The notes under the pieces were generated by a model. It saw nothing but the letters and a program-made list of their open reading frames with translations, ran no database searches and was not told the origin of the DNA. A DNA stretch of 64,000 nucleotides from Sphingopyxis sp. YR583 (lineage in GTDB: Bacteria > Pseudomonadota > Alphaproteobacteria > Sphingomonadales > Sphingomonadaceae), in the NCBI RefSeq assembly GCF_900108295.1, contig NZ_FNWK01000001.1, forward strand, positions 434,001 to 498,000, in the 5' to 3' direction. Shown here in pieces: positions 20,168 through 28,652 of this stretch. Each line of letters begins with the position of its first letter. Positions within the stretch are counted from its first letter, which is position 1. Made by a program: the position numbers and the translations under genes.

Positions 20168-20878
20168 TCAGGACAGGCCGGCAAGCCATTCGCTTATCAT
20201 CGTGCGGCCTGCATCGACCGCGTGCGGGCCGAACCGGCGATGCAATTCGCGCATTCCTTCGACGCTCCCGCCCGTTTCGGCCAACGCATCGGGCCATTGC
20301 CGAAGCCACTCGTCGAACCGCGGGTCGAGCCCCATTTCGCCGTGAAACTGGAGCGCAAGGATATTGTTGCCGCGGCGGAACGCCTGATGCGGATAGGCGG
20401 CCGTCGACGCGAGCAACTCGACGTCGGCCGGCAAGTCAAAGGTGTCGCCGTGCCAGTGGAGGACGGGCACATCGGCCAAGTGGCGCAAGGGTGACGACGG
20501 GTCGACGAAGCTGAGCGCATGAAAGCCGACCTCCTTCGCCGGCCCGGGATAGACATTTGCCCCCATCGCCGCCGCCATCATCTGCGCGCCGAAACAGACG
20601 CCGAGCGTCGGCCGTCCCGCCTCGATCCGCCGGGCAAGGCGGCGTAACTGACACGCGATCCACGGGTGTGCGTTCCGCTCATACACCCCCATCGGCCCGC
20701 CCATCATGATCAGCAGGTCGGGTTCGGTCAGGTCGAGCGCGCCAAAGCCGGCATCGCTTACATCGATCCGGTCGAGCGCATATCCCGCAGCCTCGATCGG
20801 CGCGCGATATCCCGCAATCCCCTCATGCGGAACATGACGGATGATGAGTCCTGTTTTGCGCGTCGGCTGGCTGGTCAT
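20168..20878 (-). CDS. Class I glutamine amidotransferase family protein (GMP-synthase-like)
   Basis: Stand-alone GATase1 domain of 236 residues. The nucleophile elbow is L-G-V-C-F-G-A-Q-M near residue 95, and the catalytic histidine lies in L-Q-F-H-G-E-M near 178. The oxyanion-side M-M-G-G-P-M-G block is near 58. Such proteins (YfeJ/GuaA-like) hydrolyse glutamine or related gamma-glutamyl compounds; no synthetase partner is adjacent. About 100 bases separate it from the oxidoreductase downstream, and they may share a transcript. Confidence 0.88.
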   Translation of the reverse strand: MTSQPTRKTGLIIRHVPHEGIAGYRAPIEAAGYALDRIDVSDAGFGALDLTEPDLLIMMGGPMGVYERNAHPWIACQLRRLARRIEAGRPTLGVCFGAQMMAAAMGANVYPGPAKEVGFHALSFVDPSSPLRHLADVPVLHWHGDTFDLPADVELLASTAAYPHQAFRRGNNILALQFHGEMGLDPRFDEWLRQWPDALAETGGSVEGMRELHRRFGPHAVDAGRTMISEWLAGLS

Positions 20879-20981
20879 TTTCGGGCGATGAATCGAGTGG
20901 TTGCTGCGCTGTTTCGAACCACCGCAGTCTAGCCAAGCTATCGCCCCGATGTCACTCTACCAAAGCAGTAGAGATACTGTT

Positions 20982-21022
20982 GCGGCCCGTAGCTGAGCTT
21001 GGCTCCGTTCGCTACGGGCCGC
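20982..21022 (-). terminator. Perfect 12-bp inverted repeat after the ACT-like gene
   Basis: GCGGCCCGTAGC and GCTACGGGCCGC flank a 17-base loop. The repeat starts two bases after the stop codon of the small gene at 21025. No T-run follows on the minus strand (AACAGTATCTC), so it may act as a transcript-stabilising or Rho-assisted end rather than a classical terminator. Confidence 0.55.
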
Positions 21023-21024
21023 CA

Positions 21025-21279
21025 TCACGCGGCCACGAACAATTCGGCAGAGAGGTCCTCCAGTTCGGACCGCGTCACGGCAACCACCTCGCCCAGCTTC
21101 GCGGCGATGATCGCAGCCTGCAAGGACGCGAGCCCCGCGACGGTGACCTCGATCCGCATATGCGTGGGCAAGACCTGCATCGTCATCGCGGCGGGCACGA
21201 TCGAGCGCTGCGCAAAATAATTGGTAACGCGCGGCAGCGATTGCGGATCGAGAATTGCGTCGACGCAGAAGCGGTGCAT
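21025..21279 (-). CDS. Small ACT-domain-like protein coupled to the amino-acid dehydrogenase
   Basis: An 84-residue protein whose ATG shares its A with the TGA of the dehydrogenase (TGATG), a strong sign of translational coupling. Residues about 13-70 read L-P-R-V-T-N-Y-F-A-Q-R-S-I-V-P, then M-R-I-E-V-T-V-A-G-L, A-A-I-I-A-A-K-L and V-V-A-V-T-R. This is the pattern of an ACT domain such as the acetolactate synthase small subunit (L-x-R-V-x-x-x-F-x-x-R-x-x-x). ACT domains bind amino acids and regulate partners, so it may be an effector-binding subunit of the adjacent dehydrogenase. The family assignment is by eye. Confidence 0.7.
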   Translation of the reverse strand: MHRFCVDAILDPQSLPRVTNYFAQRSIVPAAMTMQVLPTHMRIEVTVAGLASLQAAIIAAKLGEVVAVTRSELEDLSAELFVAA

Positions 21280-22331
21280 CAGGCGGCCTTGCGCTGCGCG
21301 CCCGCGATCACCTCTTCGGCCATTTCGTCCGCGACGAGCGCGGGCGAGCGGCCCTCGCGCGCCGCACGTTCGAGCAGCGTAGCGACACGGGGAGCAATCT
21401 CTGCGACGCGCAGTTCCACATCGCGTTCATCCTCGCCAAGATATTCGGCCGACACATTGATGATCCCGCCGGCGTTGACGACATAGTCGGGCGCGTAGAC
21501 GATGCCGCGGTCTAGCAGCAGCGCCGCGACGTCGGGCGTGGCAAGCTGATTGTTCGCCGCGCCGCAAACCAGCCTGGCCTTCAGCTTCGCCACCGTTTCG
21601 CGGTCGAGCGCGCCGCCGAGCGCGCACGGCGCAAAGATGTCGGCTTCGACTGCGGCGATGTCCGCCACATCGACGACTTCGGCGCCATGCACCGCCTGCA
21701 ACCGGTCGCGGCGGGCCGGATTGACGTCGGCGATCACGAGGCGCGCGCCCGCGTCGGCGAGGCGGCGACACAGGTCGGCGCCGACATTGCCGGTTCCCTG
21801 CACCGCTACGGTCAGCCCGGCGAGATCGCGTCCCAGCGCAAACTCCGCGGCAACCTGCATCGATTCGAATACGCCCTTCGCGGTCCACGGCGACGGGTCG
21901 CCGCCCGCCCGCCCGGCGACCGCGGGCAGTCCGGCCACGTGGCGCGAGACCGACGCGACCTCCTGCATATCCTCGACCGAGGTACCGACATCCTCGGCGG
22001 TGACATATGTGCCGCCCATATTTTCGACCGCGCGGCCGAAAGCGCGGAACAAGGCGACGCGATCGAACTCGCCCTCGGGACGCCGCAGCACCGCCTTTGC
22101 ACCGCCGAGAGGCAGCCCGGCGAGCGCATTCTTGTAGCTCATACCCTCGGCCAGCCGCACGGCATCGCCCAGCGCCTGCTTCATGTCGGGATAGGACCAC
22201 AGGCGGCAGCCCCCTGCCCCCGGACCCAGCGCGGTCGAGTGAATCGCAATGAATCCGTCGAGCCCCGCTTCGAGATCGTAAAGGCGCACGCATTCGAGCG
22301 GCGGCGCCAGACGGGCAAGACGGACAACCAT
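21279..22331 (-). CDS. Leu/Phe/Val/Glu-type amino-acid dehydrogenase
   Basis: NAD-dependent oxidative deamination of a hydrophobic L-amino acid to its 2-oxo acid (or the reverse amination). The 350-residue length matches leucine and phenylalanine dehydrogenases. The catalytic lysine block is G-M-S-Y-K-N-A-L-A-G-L-P-L-G-G-A-K-A-V, and the NAD-binding motif is V-A-V-Q-G-T-G-N-V-G-A-D near residue 170. Substrate preference cannot be read from sequence. It is divergent from an Lrp-family regulator, a typical arrangement for amino-acid-induced catabolism. The downstream ACT-like protein is translationally coupled. Confidence 0.9.
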   Translation of the reverse strand: MVVRLARLAPPLECVRLYDLEAGLDGFIAIHSTALGPGAGGCRLWSYPDMKQALGDAVRLAEGMSYKNALAGLPLGGAKAVLRRPEGEFDRVALFRAFGRAVENMGGTYVTAEDVGTSVEDMQEVASVSRHVAGLPAVAGRAGGDPSPWTAKGVFESMQVAAEFALGRDLAGLTVAVQGTGNVGADLCRRLADAGARLVIADVNPARRDRLQAVHGAEVVDVADIAAVEADIFAPCALGGALDRETVAKLKARLVCGAANNQLATPDVAALLLDRGIVYAPDYVVNAGGIINVSAEYLGEDERDVELRVAEIAPRVATLLERAAREGRSPALVADEMAEEVIAGAQRKAA

Positions 22332-22456
22332 GAAAAACCCTCCTTTGATTGAGGCCGGGTTTTCGCATTTCCGCCTTGGACAATCTTGCTCGATTATTGG
22401 CTGTACATGCTCATTTTTGCATATCTTGTTCCAAAAAATCGATATAATAGGTCATA

Positions 22457-22927
22457 ATGACCGATCCTGATCCATTTGAGATAAAGATTCTCCGCGAACT
22501 TCAGCGCGATGCGAATCAAACGACGGCGGAAATCGCCGAGCGCGTCGGCCTGTCGGTGTCGCCTTGCTGGCGACGCATCGACAGGCTCGAACGCGAAGGA
22601 TTCATCAGAAAGCGCGTCGCGATCATCGACCGGCGCAAGGTCGGTCTCAACGCGCATGTCTTCGCGCAAGTGAAGCTCAACGCCCACGGCCGCGCCAATC
22701 TCGATGAATTCAGCGCCGCGATCCAGGGGTTCCCCGAAGTGCTCGACGCCTATGTGCTGATGGGAACGACCGATTTCATGCTGCGCATCGTCGCAAGGGA
22801 CATCGACGCCTATGAGCGCTTTTTCTTTGACCAATTGAGCAAACTGCCGGGGGTGCAGGAAATCAATTCAACGGTGGCCCTATCCGAAATCAAGGCGACA
22901 ACCGAATTGCCGCTGGGTCAGGAATAG
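22457..22927 (+). CDS. Lrp/AsnC family transcriptional regulator
   Basis: Amino-acid-responsive regulator of 156 residues: N-terminal winged helix-turn-helix (I-L-R-E-L-Q-R-D-A-N-Q-T-T-A-E-I-A-E-R-V, then S-V-S-P-C-W-R-R-I near 10-42) and C-terminal RAM effector domain (V-L-D-A-Y-V-L-M-G-T-T-D-F-M-L). It is transcribed away from the dehydrogenase gene. The 125-base shared spacer (22332-22456) is much more AT-rich than its surroundings and very likely holds both promoters and the Lrp sites. Control of the dehydrogenase is inferred from this arrangement. Confidence 0.93.
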   Translation: MTDPDPFEIKILRELQRDANQTTAEIAERVGLSVSPCWRRIDRLEREGFIRKRVAIIDRRKVGLNAHVFAQVKLNAHGRANLDEFSAAIQGFPEVLDAYVLMGTTDFMLRIVARDIDAYERFFFDQLSKLPGVQEINSTVALSEIKATTELPLGQE

Positions 22928-22992
22928 GGCGCGAACCGGCCGCGACAACGAGGGATCAATGCCGCGCCCGCCCCTTTCGAATAGACAAGCGT

Positions 22993-23024
22993 CCAGCCCG
23001 GGCCGTCTTGACCGCCCGGGCCGG
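22993..23024 (-). terminator. Hairpin after the porin gene
   Basis: CCaGCCCGGGCcGT-cttg-ACcGCCCGGGCcGG forms a long, very GC-rich stem with two mismatches, 8 bases after the porin stop. A T-run is weak (CGCTTGTCT on the minus strand). Confidence 0.55.
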
Positions 23025-23031
23025 TTCGCGG

Positions 23032-23850
23032 TCAGAAGGATGCGGTTACGCTCGCCACGACGGCGGCATCGGCAATAGACCCGCGTCCATCGCCGCCCGT
23101 GCTGAAATTGGGCTGAAGGTACGCAGCTTCGGCCTTGCTTATATCGGTGTCGACATATGAGACATTGAGCGTCAGGTTGCGCCAGGTCGCATCCATACCC
23201 AGCGACCAATCCCAATAGCGTCCGGTCGGCGCAACGCTCGTGCCATTGGGGCCCAGCCCGGGATTGCCGTCCGAATAGCCGATATGCGCCTTTGCCGTCA
23301 GCGGCGTTCCGCCGATCGCCAGCGCGCCATCGCCCCAGAGATAGAGATTATCCTCGCTCTGTCCGCGGCTGTTCGGCGCCGCCGATACGTTCGCGAGCGC
23401 ATATTGCTTTGGCGCATAGGCAACCCCGGCGGTCAGCGTTGCAGGTCCGGTCGTGCCGGTCAGCTTGACATAGGGCTCGGCGAAATCCGATTCATCGGCG
23501 CCGCCCGGATACATGTACCAGACAAGGCCGACGTCGAGCGTCGCATTGTCCGCGACGGGAAGCTTGTAGCCGCCGATCAGGTCGAGCTCCATATTGGCGC
23601 CGCCGAACGTCCCCCAGCCCGCCAGATTGGACCCCCATACCCCGGCATAGAGGCCGCTTTCATGGCTTAGCGTCAACCCGCCCTGCGCCGCCATCCCCTT
23701 GTCGGACTGCGACACGCCGCGAAAACGATAGTCGGACGCGATCGTTGCGGAGCCCGAAATGGTGATGGCCGGTTTCTCTTCCTCTTGCGCAAGGGCGGTG
23801 CCGGGCATCGAGACGGCCGCGATAAAAGCCGCGAATATAAAGCGTTTCAT
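23032..23850 (-). CDS. TorF-type outer-membrane porin
   Basis: Putative 16-stranded-type outer-membrane channel of the family usually named TorF family putative porin. ATG at 23850 has TGAGGAAAAT upstream and gives 272 residues with a clear signal peptide (MKRFIFAAFIAAVSMPGTAL-A-Q). The mature part shows alternating beta strands, with the family block S-D-Y-R-F-R-G-V-S-Q-S and a terminal phenylalanine (V-V-A-S-V-T-A-S-F). It lies downstream of the kdp cluster and is preceded by copy A of a DNA module that also precedes kdp, so potassium-linked expression is inferred. Solute specificity unknown. Confidence 0.9.
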   Translation of the reverse strand: MKRFIFAAFIAAVSMPGTALAQEEEKPAITISGSATIASDYRFRGVSQSDKGMAAQGGLTLSHESGLYAGVWGSNLAGWGTFGGANMELDLIGGYKLPVADNATLDVGLVWYMYPGGADESDFAEPYVKLTGTTGPATLTAGVAYAPKQYALANVSAAPNSRGQSEDNLYLWGDGALAIGGTPLTAKAHIGYSDGNPGLGPNGTSVAPTGRYWDWSLGMDATWRNLTLNVSYVDTDISKAEAAYLQPNFSTGGDGRGSIADAAVVASVTASF

Positions 23851-23924
23851 ATTTTCCTCATGGGTTCGCCCGGCCGGAGTGGCGAAGGGCTCGTGAGGCG
23901 TGCCGACTAGAGCAGCGTCGCGTT

Positions 23925-23972
23925 GAAAATCGAGAGGAGCGAAGCGCCGATCGCATAGTGTTTTCACTATGC
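23925..23972 (-). promoter_or_regulatory. Shared kdp-region upstream module, copy A (porin)
   Basis: On the plus strand: GAAAATCGAGAG at 23925-23936, exactly 16 bases, then the palindrome GCATAGTGTTTTCACTATGC at 23953-23972. Read on the minus strand, the inverted repeat comes first and CTCTCGATTTTC 16 bases later, 75 bases before the porin ATG. The layout fits a response-regulator site overlapping the -35 region, with the -10 in the CTCTCGAAT element. The stop codon of the upstream 106-aa gene (23967-23969) lies inside the palindrome. Confidence 0.65.
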
Positions 23973-24287
23973 GGCGTGGATTTCGCCATGGCCGTTTCCG
24001 GGATGCGCGGGCACCTCGACGGCGCCCGCGGGCACGCGCCGCCAACGCTCCGATACCTCGACGATTTCCCAGAGGCCGGGACCGACGAAGAGCAGCGCGC
24101 TCCCGGCGCTGGCGCAGAGGAAAACAATCGCCGCGAGCAGCATCATAAAGGACGAACTGTCGCGCCCCGATGTGGCAAGCGCGAGCTGATGGAGCCGCAC
24201 TGCGACCGACGAGCCAAGAACGATCAAAGCGCTCCCGCCCGTACGCAAGCCGATATTGGCAGCAAGGCTTTCATGCCATCGTTTCAT
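23967..24287 (-). CDS. Two-helix small membrane protein, hypothetical (106 aa)
   Basis: ATG at 24287 sits 5 bases after GGAGG; the frame extends four codons further to a TTG, which is rejected. The protein has a basic start (MKRWHESLAANIGLRTGG) and two membrane helices at about 16-36 (S-A-L-I-V-L-G-S-S-V-A-V) and 48-72 (M-M-L-L-A-A-I-V-F-L-C-A-S-A). A cytoplasmic or periplasmic tail follows, ending H-P-G-N-G-H-G-E-I-H-A-A. I do not recognise a family. It is preceded by copy B of the module found before kdp, implying co-regulation with potassium uptake. Confidence 0.75.
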   Translation of the reverse strand: MKRWHESLAANIGLRTGGSALIVLGSSVAVRLHQLALATSGRDSSSFMMLLAAIVFLCASAGSALLFVGPGLWEIVEVSERWRRVPAGAVEVPAHPGNGHGEIHAA

Positions 24288-24331
24288 AGAGACCTCCAAA
24301 GGAGGTTATTCACCTACGCATGGGCACGTAG

Positions 24332-24376
24332 GAATTCGAGAGCGGGAAACGGCGCCACGCATTGAGATTGCATATG
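24332..24376 (-). promoter_or_regulatory. Shared kdp-region upstream module, copy B (106-aa protein)
   Basis: GAATTCGAGAG at 24332-24342, exactly 16 bases, then GCATTGAGATTGCATATG at 24359-24376. The GAATTC end is 44 bases before the ATG at 24287 on the minus strand. It matches copies C and D fully in the GAATTCGAGAG element and in the spacer length. Confidence 0.65.
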
Positions 24377-24421
24377 ACCGGGTGAAAAATCGCCCCGTTC
24401 GCTCCCGGATCTTATGTCAGA

Positions 24422-24583
24422 TCAGACCTTGCTCGCCATGTCTGCTAGAAAGGCAATCAGCGCGACGATGGCACACATATAGATCGTCAGGAGCAGGGGG
24501 CCTTGCGCGCCGAGCCAATCGACGATGCGATCTTGCGCGCGCGAAGTTCGGGTGGCGCGGGGTTCGATTTCATGTCCGGTCAT
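24422..24583 (-). CDS. Small single-pass membrane protein, hypothetical (53 aa)
   Basis: ATG at 24583, TGA ending at 24422. The first 27 residues are polar (MTGHEIEPRATRTSRAQDRI); one membrane helix follows at about 29-47 (P-L-L-L-T-I-Y-M-C-A-I-V-A-L-I-A-F-L-A), then a short tail D-M-A-S-K-V. The ribosome binding site is weak (GGGGTGC). The best support is its position: copy C of the kdp-region module lies 28 bases upstream, between the kdpE stop and this ATG, and has no other minus-strand gene to serve. Possibly an accessory or regulatory micropeptide of the potassium response. Confidence 0.55.
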   Translation of the reverse strand: MTGHEIEPRATRTSRAQDRIVDWLGAQGPLLLTIYMCAIVALIAFLADMASKV

Positions 24584-24611
24584 GCACCCCATCTAATGGA
24601 CTGCGCCGTTT

Positions 24612-24656
24612 GAATTCGAGAGCAACCGGCGACATTTCGCATAGCATTTGCATAGG
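24612..24656 (-). promoter_or_regulatory. Shared kdp-region upstream module, copy C (53-aa protein)
   Basis: GAATTCGAGAG at 24612-24622, exactly 16 bases, then GCATAGCATTTGCATAGG at 24639-24656. It lies in the gap between the kdpE stop (24676) and the 53-aa gene, giving that gene its own start site rather than read-through from kdp alone. Confidence 0.65.
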
Positions 24657-24675
24657 ATCGAACCGTCGCGACCGT

Positions 24676-25389
24676 TCAGTTCACCCGGTCACTGTCGTCC
24701 GTGCCGACGCGCAACCGATAACCGATGCCGAGTTCGTTGCAGATGATCTGCGGCTGCTGCGGATCGGCTTCGAGTTTCTGGCGCAGCGTCCGAATGAGAA
24801 CGCGCAGATATTCGACGTGATGCTCATGCTCGTGCGGCCACACCTCGTTCATGATCTGCTTGTGCGTGATGACGCGGCCGGGAAAGCGGGCAAGCTGCGC
24901 CAGCACGGTATATTCCTTGGGCGTCAGATGCACTTCCTTGCCCCCCTTCGTCACCGTGCGCGCGATCATGTCCATCGTCACATCGCCGACAGTCAGCGCA
25001 AGATTGCCGCCGTCGCGCGTCAGCCGGTTGCGGAGCGCGACACGAACGCGCGCGAGCAGTTCGTCGGTGTCGAAGGGCTTGGTCAGATAATCGTCGGCGC
25101 CAAGGTCGAGCGCCGCGACCTTTTCCTCGGTTGCATCGCGCGCCGACACGACGATCAATGTCGTCCCCGACTGCTGCTTGAACAAGGGCACCAGTTCCAG
25201 CCCGTCGCGGTCGGGGAGCCCGAGGTCGAGCAAGGTGATGTCGGGCCGCTCCTCGCGCAGACGCTCGGCCGCCTCGCGCGCATTCGCTGCCTCGACGATC
25301 ATATAGTCGGCGCGTTCCAGCGCCGCGCGGATCAGGCGCCGGATGTGGAGCTCATCATCGACGACGAGAATTTTGTGGCGGACTTTCAT
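24676..25389 (-). CDS. kdpE: Response regulator KdpE
   Basis: OmpR-family transcription factor that activates kdp when K+ is limiting. The receiver domain has the acidic pair D-D at 11-12, phospho-acceptor D55 (L-L-D-L-G-L-P-D) and the conserved K in T-K-P-F. The winged-helix DNA-binding domain (about 140-230) ends R-T-L-R-Q-K-L-E-A-D, I-C-N-E-L-G-I-G-Y-R-L. 237 residues. It overlaps kdpD by ATGA, so kinase and regulator are coupled. It is the likely protein to bind the module found upstream of kdp and three neighbouring genes (inference). Confidence 0.96.
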   Translation of the reverse strand: MKVRHKILVVDDELHIRRLIRAALERADYMIVEAANAREAAERLREERPDITLLDLGLPDRDGLELVPLFKQQSGTTLIVVSARDATEEKVAALDLGADDYLTKPFDTDELLARVRVALRNRLTRDGGNLALTVGDVTMDMIARTVTKGGKEVHLTPKEYTVLAQLARFPGRVITHKQIMNEVWPHEHEHHVEYLRVLIRTLRQKLEADPQQPQIICNELGIGYRLRVGTDDSDRVN

Positions 25390-28055
25390 GGGATGTCCTT
25401 GTCGGTCAGATGGGTGATGATCAGCGCTTCGGGGATACGGATGGTGAAACAGGCGCCGCGTGGATCCTCGTTGTTGCTCGCCTCGACCGACAGCCCCATC
25501 GCCTCTGCGAATCCCTTGACGATGGCAAGCCCGAGCCCGGTGCCATGCTTCACGCGGTCGCTACCCTCGAGGCGGGTGAAGGTTTCGAACACGCGCTTTT
25601 CGTTTCCGGGTGCAATCCCGGGCCCTTCGTCGATGATCGACATGAAGATGGCATCCGCCGCGCGGCGCGCGCGAATGGTTATGGGTGTATCCGCGTCGGC
25701 GTAGCGCCCCGCATTGTCGAGGAGGTTGATCAGGCAATGGTGGAGCAACACCGGATCGACCCGAACTAGCGGAATATTGGGCGAAATGTCGACCTTGACC
25801 TCGTGCCCCGACAGCGATGCCCGCGTGTCGTGCGCCGCGCTGGCGGCGGCGTCGAAAAGGTCGGTGGCCTCGACCTTCATCGGCAACGCGCCCGCTTCGA
25901 CGCGCACCATGTCGAGCAGGTTCGATACGAAACGGTTGAGGCGGAGCGCCTCGGTCTCGATCGTCTCGGCCATTTCGGGCGAGGGATGGCGGCGCATTTC
26001 CTGTGCTGCGGAGAGGATCGTGGTGAGCGGCGTGCGGAGATCATGGCTGACCGATGAGAGCAAGGCCGAGCGCAGCCGGTCACGTTCGCCGACCTGTCGC
26101 GCGTGGAGCGAGACTTCTTCCAATTCCATGCGATCCAGCGCGATCGACGCCTGATCGAGCAGGCTCATCAGCAGCGGCACCTGATCGGAGCGAACGGGCT
26201 CGCGCGCATCGTCGCGGGTCAGTCCGAGTACGCCAAGAACGCCGCGTGTCGTGCGGAGGGGGTGAAATAGCCAATCCGAAGCCGTCAGTGTCGCCGAACC
26301 ACGGCCCGCGGGCAGCGCATGGTCCATCGCCCATTGCGCGGCGGCGCGTTCGATCTGTTCGAGGCGATCCTCGGGCGGCACCGCTGCACGCAGCGTCGGC
26401 CCGTCGGCAGACGGAAGCAGCAGCACGGTCCGGACATCGAGCAGCCGCCCGACCTCGGCGCAAATCGCCTGCATAAGGGTGTCCTGATCGGGCGCGGCGG
26501 TGAGTTGGCGCGAGAAGCTGGCGAGAGCCGCATTCTGCCGCGCACTCGATTGCGCAAGATCGGCCTGCGCCCGCACGCGCGCCGCAAACTGGCTGGTGAC
26601 CACGGCGACGCCGAGCAGTACGAGGATGCTGACGACATTTTCCGGATTGTTGACGGTCAGTGTGCCGGTCGGCGGCAGGAAGAAGAAATTATAGGCGAGG
26701 CTCGACGCGAGGCCCGCGAACAGGCCTGCCCGCACCCCAAAGGTTGCCGCAGCGAACATGACGGGGACCAGATAGAGCAGCGAGATATTGCCGAGGTCGA
26801 TGGCTTCGAGCAGCATACGGCCGAGCGCCGTCATCAGGGCCACCATCGCAAGCGCCAGCAGATAGTCCGACGCCTTGCCCCAACGGCCCGGAACGGCAGT
26901 CGCGCTGCGCGGGACCGCCTTCGCGTCGGGCTCGCCGGGCAGCACATGGACCGCGACGTCGTCGATCGTCCGCACAAGCTGGTCGACGACCGAGCCGTGG
27001 CGCATTTCGAACCACCAGGGGCGCGCCGATTTGCCGATGACGATCTGCGTCGCCCGCGCGTCGGCGGCAAAGGCGCGGAGCCCTTCGACGACGCTGGCGG
27101 CGGGGACGGTCGCGGTCGAAGCGCCGAGCCGCGAGGCGAGCGCGAGCGTGTCGGCGAGCTGACGGCGGTCGTCGTCGGTCATGCCCTGACTGCGCCGCGT
27201 CTCGATATAGACCGCGCTCCACGGCGCTTTCAGCGCATCGGCGAGGCGCTTCCCCGCACGGACAAGCTCGGCGGCGACGGGCAGTTCGCTGACCGCGACG
27301 ACGATCCGCTCGCCCACCGCGAAACTGCCAGCCAATGCATGAGATCGCACATGGTCGAGCATCTGCGCATCGACCGCCTGCGCCGCACGGCGGAGGGCAA
27401 GTTCGCGCAGCGCGGTGAGGTTCGATTTGGAAAAGAAATGGGTGAGCGCGCGCGTCGCTTCCTGCGGGATATAGACCTTGCCGTCGCGCAGCCGCTCGAT
27501 CAGCTCGTCGGGCGGAATGTCGACGACCTCGATCTCGGCATTTTCGAGGATCGAGTCGGGCACCGTCTCGCGGACGCGGACGCGGGTGAAGGACGCCACG
27601 ACGTCGTTGAGGCTCTCGACATGCTGGATATTGATCGTCGAATAGACGTCGATCCCTGCACCCAGCAGTTCCTCCACATCCTGATAGCGTTTGGGGTGGC
27701 GACTGCCCGGCGCATTCGTGTGCGCGAGTTCATCGACAAGCACCAGCTGCGGGCGGCGTTCGAGGATCGCGTCGATGTCCATTTCACCAAGGCTGTGTCC
27801 CTGATGCTCGACCTGACGTCGCGCGATGATCTCGTGACCCTCGACCAGCGCCTCGGTCTCGCGCCGCCCGTGCGTCTCGACCACGCCGATCACGACATCG
27901 ACCCCGGCCTCGCGGCGATGCCGGCCGTCGGTAAGCATCTCCCACGTCTTGCCGACGCCGGGCGCGGCGCCGAGAAAGACCTTGAGACGGCCACGGCCTT
28001 CCTGCGCCGCCTGACGCAGGAAGGCCTCTGGAGATGGTCGATCATTTCCTGTCAC
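25386..28055 (-). CDS. kdpD: Sensor histidine kinase KdpD
   Basis: Membrane sensor of K+ limitation and turgor. In order: KdpD N-terminal domain (about 20-230) with Walker [10 protein letters not shown] at 29-37 and L-V-D-E-L-A-H-T-N; a universal-stress-like domain (about 250-375); four closely spaced DUF4118 membrane helices (about 395-495); a GAF-like region; HisKA with phospho-acceptor H671 in [10 protein letters not shown]; and an HATPase domain with D-E-G-P-G-I-A and G-T-G-L-G-L-A-I-V. 889 residues, full length. ATGA overlaps link it to kdpC upstream and kdpE downstream. Confidence 0.97.
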   Translation of the reverse strand: MTGNDRPSPEAFLRQAAQEGRGRLKVFLGAAPGVGKTWEMLTDGRHRREAGVDVVIGVVETHGRRETEALVEGHEIIARRQVEHQGHSLGEMDIDAILERRPQLVLVDELAHTNAPGSRHPKRYQDVEELLGAGIDVYSTINIQHVESLNDVVASFTRVRVRETVPDSILENAEIEVVDIPPDELIERLRDGKVYIPQEATRALTHFFSKSNLTALRELALRRAAQAVDAQMLDHVRSHALAGSFAVGERIVVAVSELPVAAELVRAGKRLADALKAPWSAVYIETRRSQGMTDDDRRQLADTLALASRLGASTATVPAASVVEGLRAFAADARATQIVIGKSARPWWFEMRHGSVVDQLVRTIDDVAVHVLPGEPDAKAVPRSATAVPGRWGKASDYLLALAMVALMTALGRMLLEAIDLGNISLLYLVPVMFAAATFGVRAGLFAGLASSLAYNFFFLPPTGTLTVNNPENVVSILVLLGVAVVTSQFAARVRAQADLAQSSARQNAALASFSRQLTAAPDQDTLMQAICAEVGRLLDVRTVLLLPSADGPTLRAAVPPEDRLEQIERAAAQWAMDHALPAGRGSATLTASDWLFHPLRTTRGVLGVLGLTRDDAREPVRSDQVPLLMSLLDQASIALDRMELEEVSLHARQVGERDRLRSALLSSVSHDLRTPLTTILSAAQEMRRHPSPEMAETIETEALRLNRFVSNLLDMVRVEAGALPMKVEATDLFDAAASAAHDTRASLSGHEVKVDISPNIPLVRVDPVLLHHCLINLLDNAGRYADADTPITIRARRAADAIFMSIIDEGPGIAPGNEKRVFETFTRLEGSDRVKHGTGLGLAIVKGFAEAMGLSVEASNNEDPRGACFTIRIPEALIITHLTDKDIP

Positions 28056-28648
28056 GCGGCGGGTTTAGCCCCAAAAGCATCGAGCCGTCGATTGAGCTTG
28101 AACACATTGACGCGCGGCTCGCCGAGGAAGCCGAGCAGCGGCTTGTCGACGCTCCGTTCGACCAGCCCGCGCACGGCATCCGGTGCCAGTCCCCGCGCCC
28201 GCGCGACGCGATCGACCTGATAGAAGGCAGCCTCGGGGGTGATGTCGGGATCGAGCCCCGACCCCGAAGCGGTAACGAGATCGGCCGGGACCGCCTTGCC
28301 GGGCTCCAACTCCTTCATCTTCGCGACATCGCCCTTCACCCGGTCCGCCAGCACCTGCGACGTCGGCCCAAGGTTCGAGCCTGACGAGGCCAGCCCATCA
28401 TAGCCTTTGCCCGCCGCCGACGGACGCGTGTTGAAATAGCGTTCCGACGTGAAGGCCTGCCCGACGACGGTCGAACCGACGACCTTGCCATTCTCTTCGA
28501 CAAGGCTGCCGTTCGCCTGGTTCGGGAACAGCGCCTGCCCGATGCCGGTGAGCGCCAGCGGGTAGGCGAGCCCGAGGAGCAGCGCGAAGAGCAGCGTCAT
28601 AACCAGCGCCGGACGCAGCGAGGTGGTGAAATCCTTGTTCATTGTCAT
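28052..28648 (-). CDS. kdpC: Potassium-transporting ATPase subunit KdpC
   Basis: Single-helix periplasmic subunit that stabilises the KdpFABC pump and raises its affinity. 198 residues: membrane helix at about 12-34 ([17 protein letters not shown]), then the family blocks [23 protein letters not shown] and [14 protein letters not shown]. It starts 4 bases after kdpB and overlaps kdpD by 4 bases. Confidence 0.97.
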   Translation of the reverse strand: MTMNKDFTTSLRPALVMTLLFALLLGLAYPLALTGIGQALFPNQANGSLVEENGKVVGSTVVGQAFTSERYFNTRPSAAGKGYDGLASSGSNLGPTSQVLADRVKGDVAKMKELEPGKAVPADLVTASGSGLDPDITPEAAFYQVDRVARARGLAPDAVRGLVERSVDKPLLGFLGEPRVNVFKLNRRLDAFGAKPAA

Positions 28649-28652
28649 TTCC

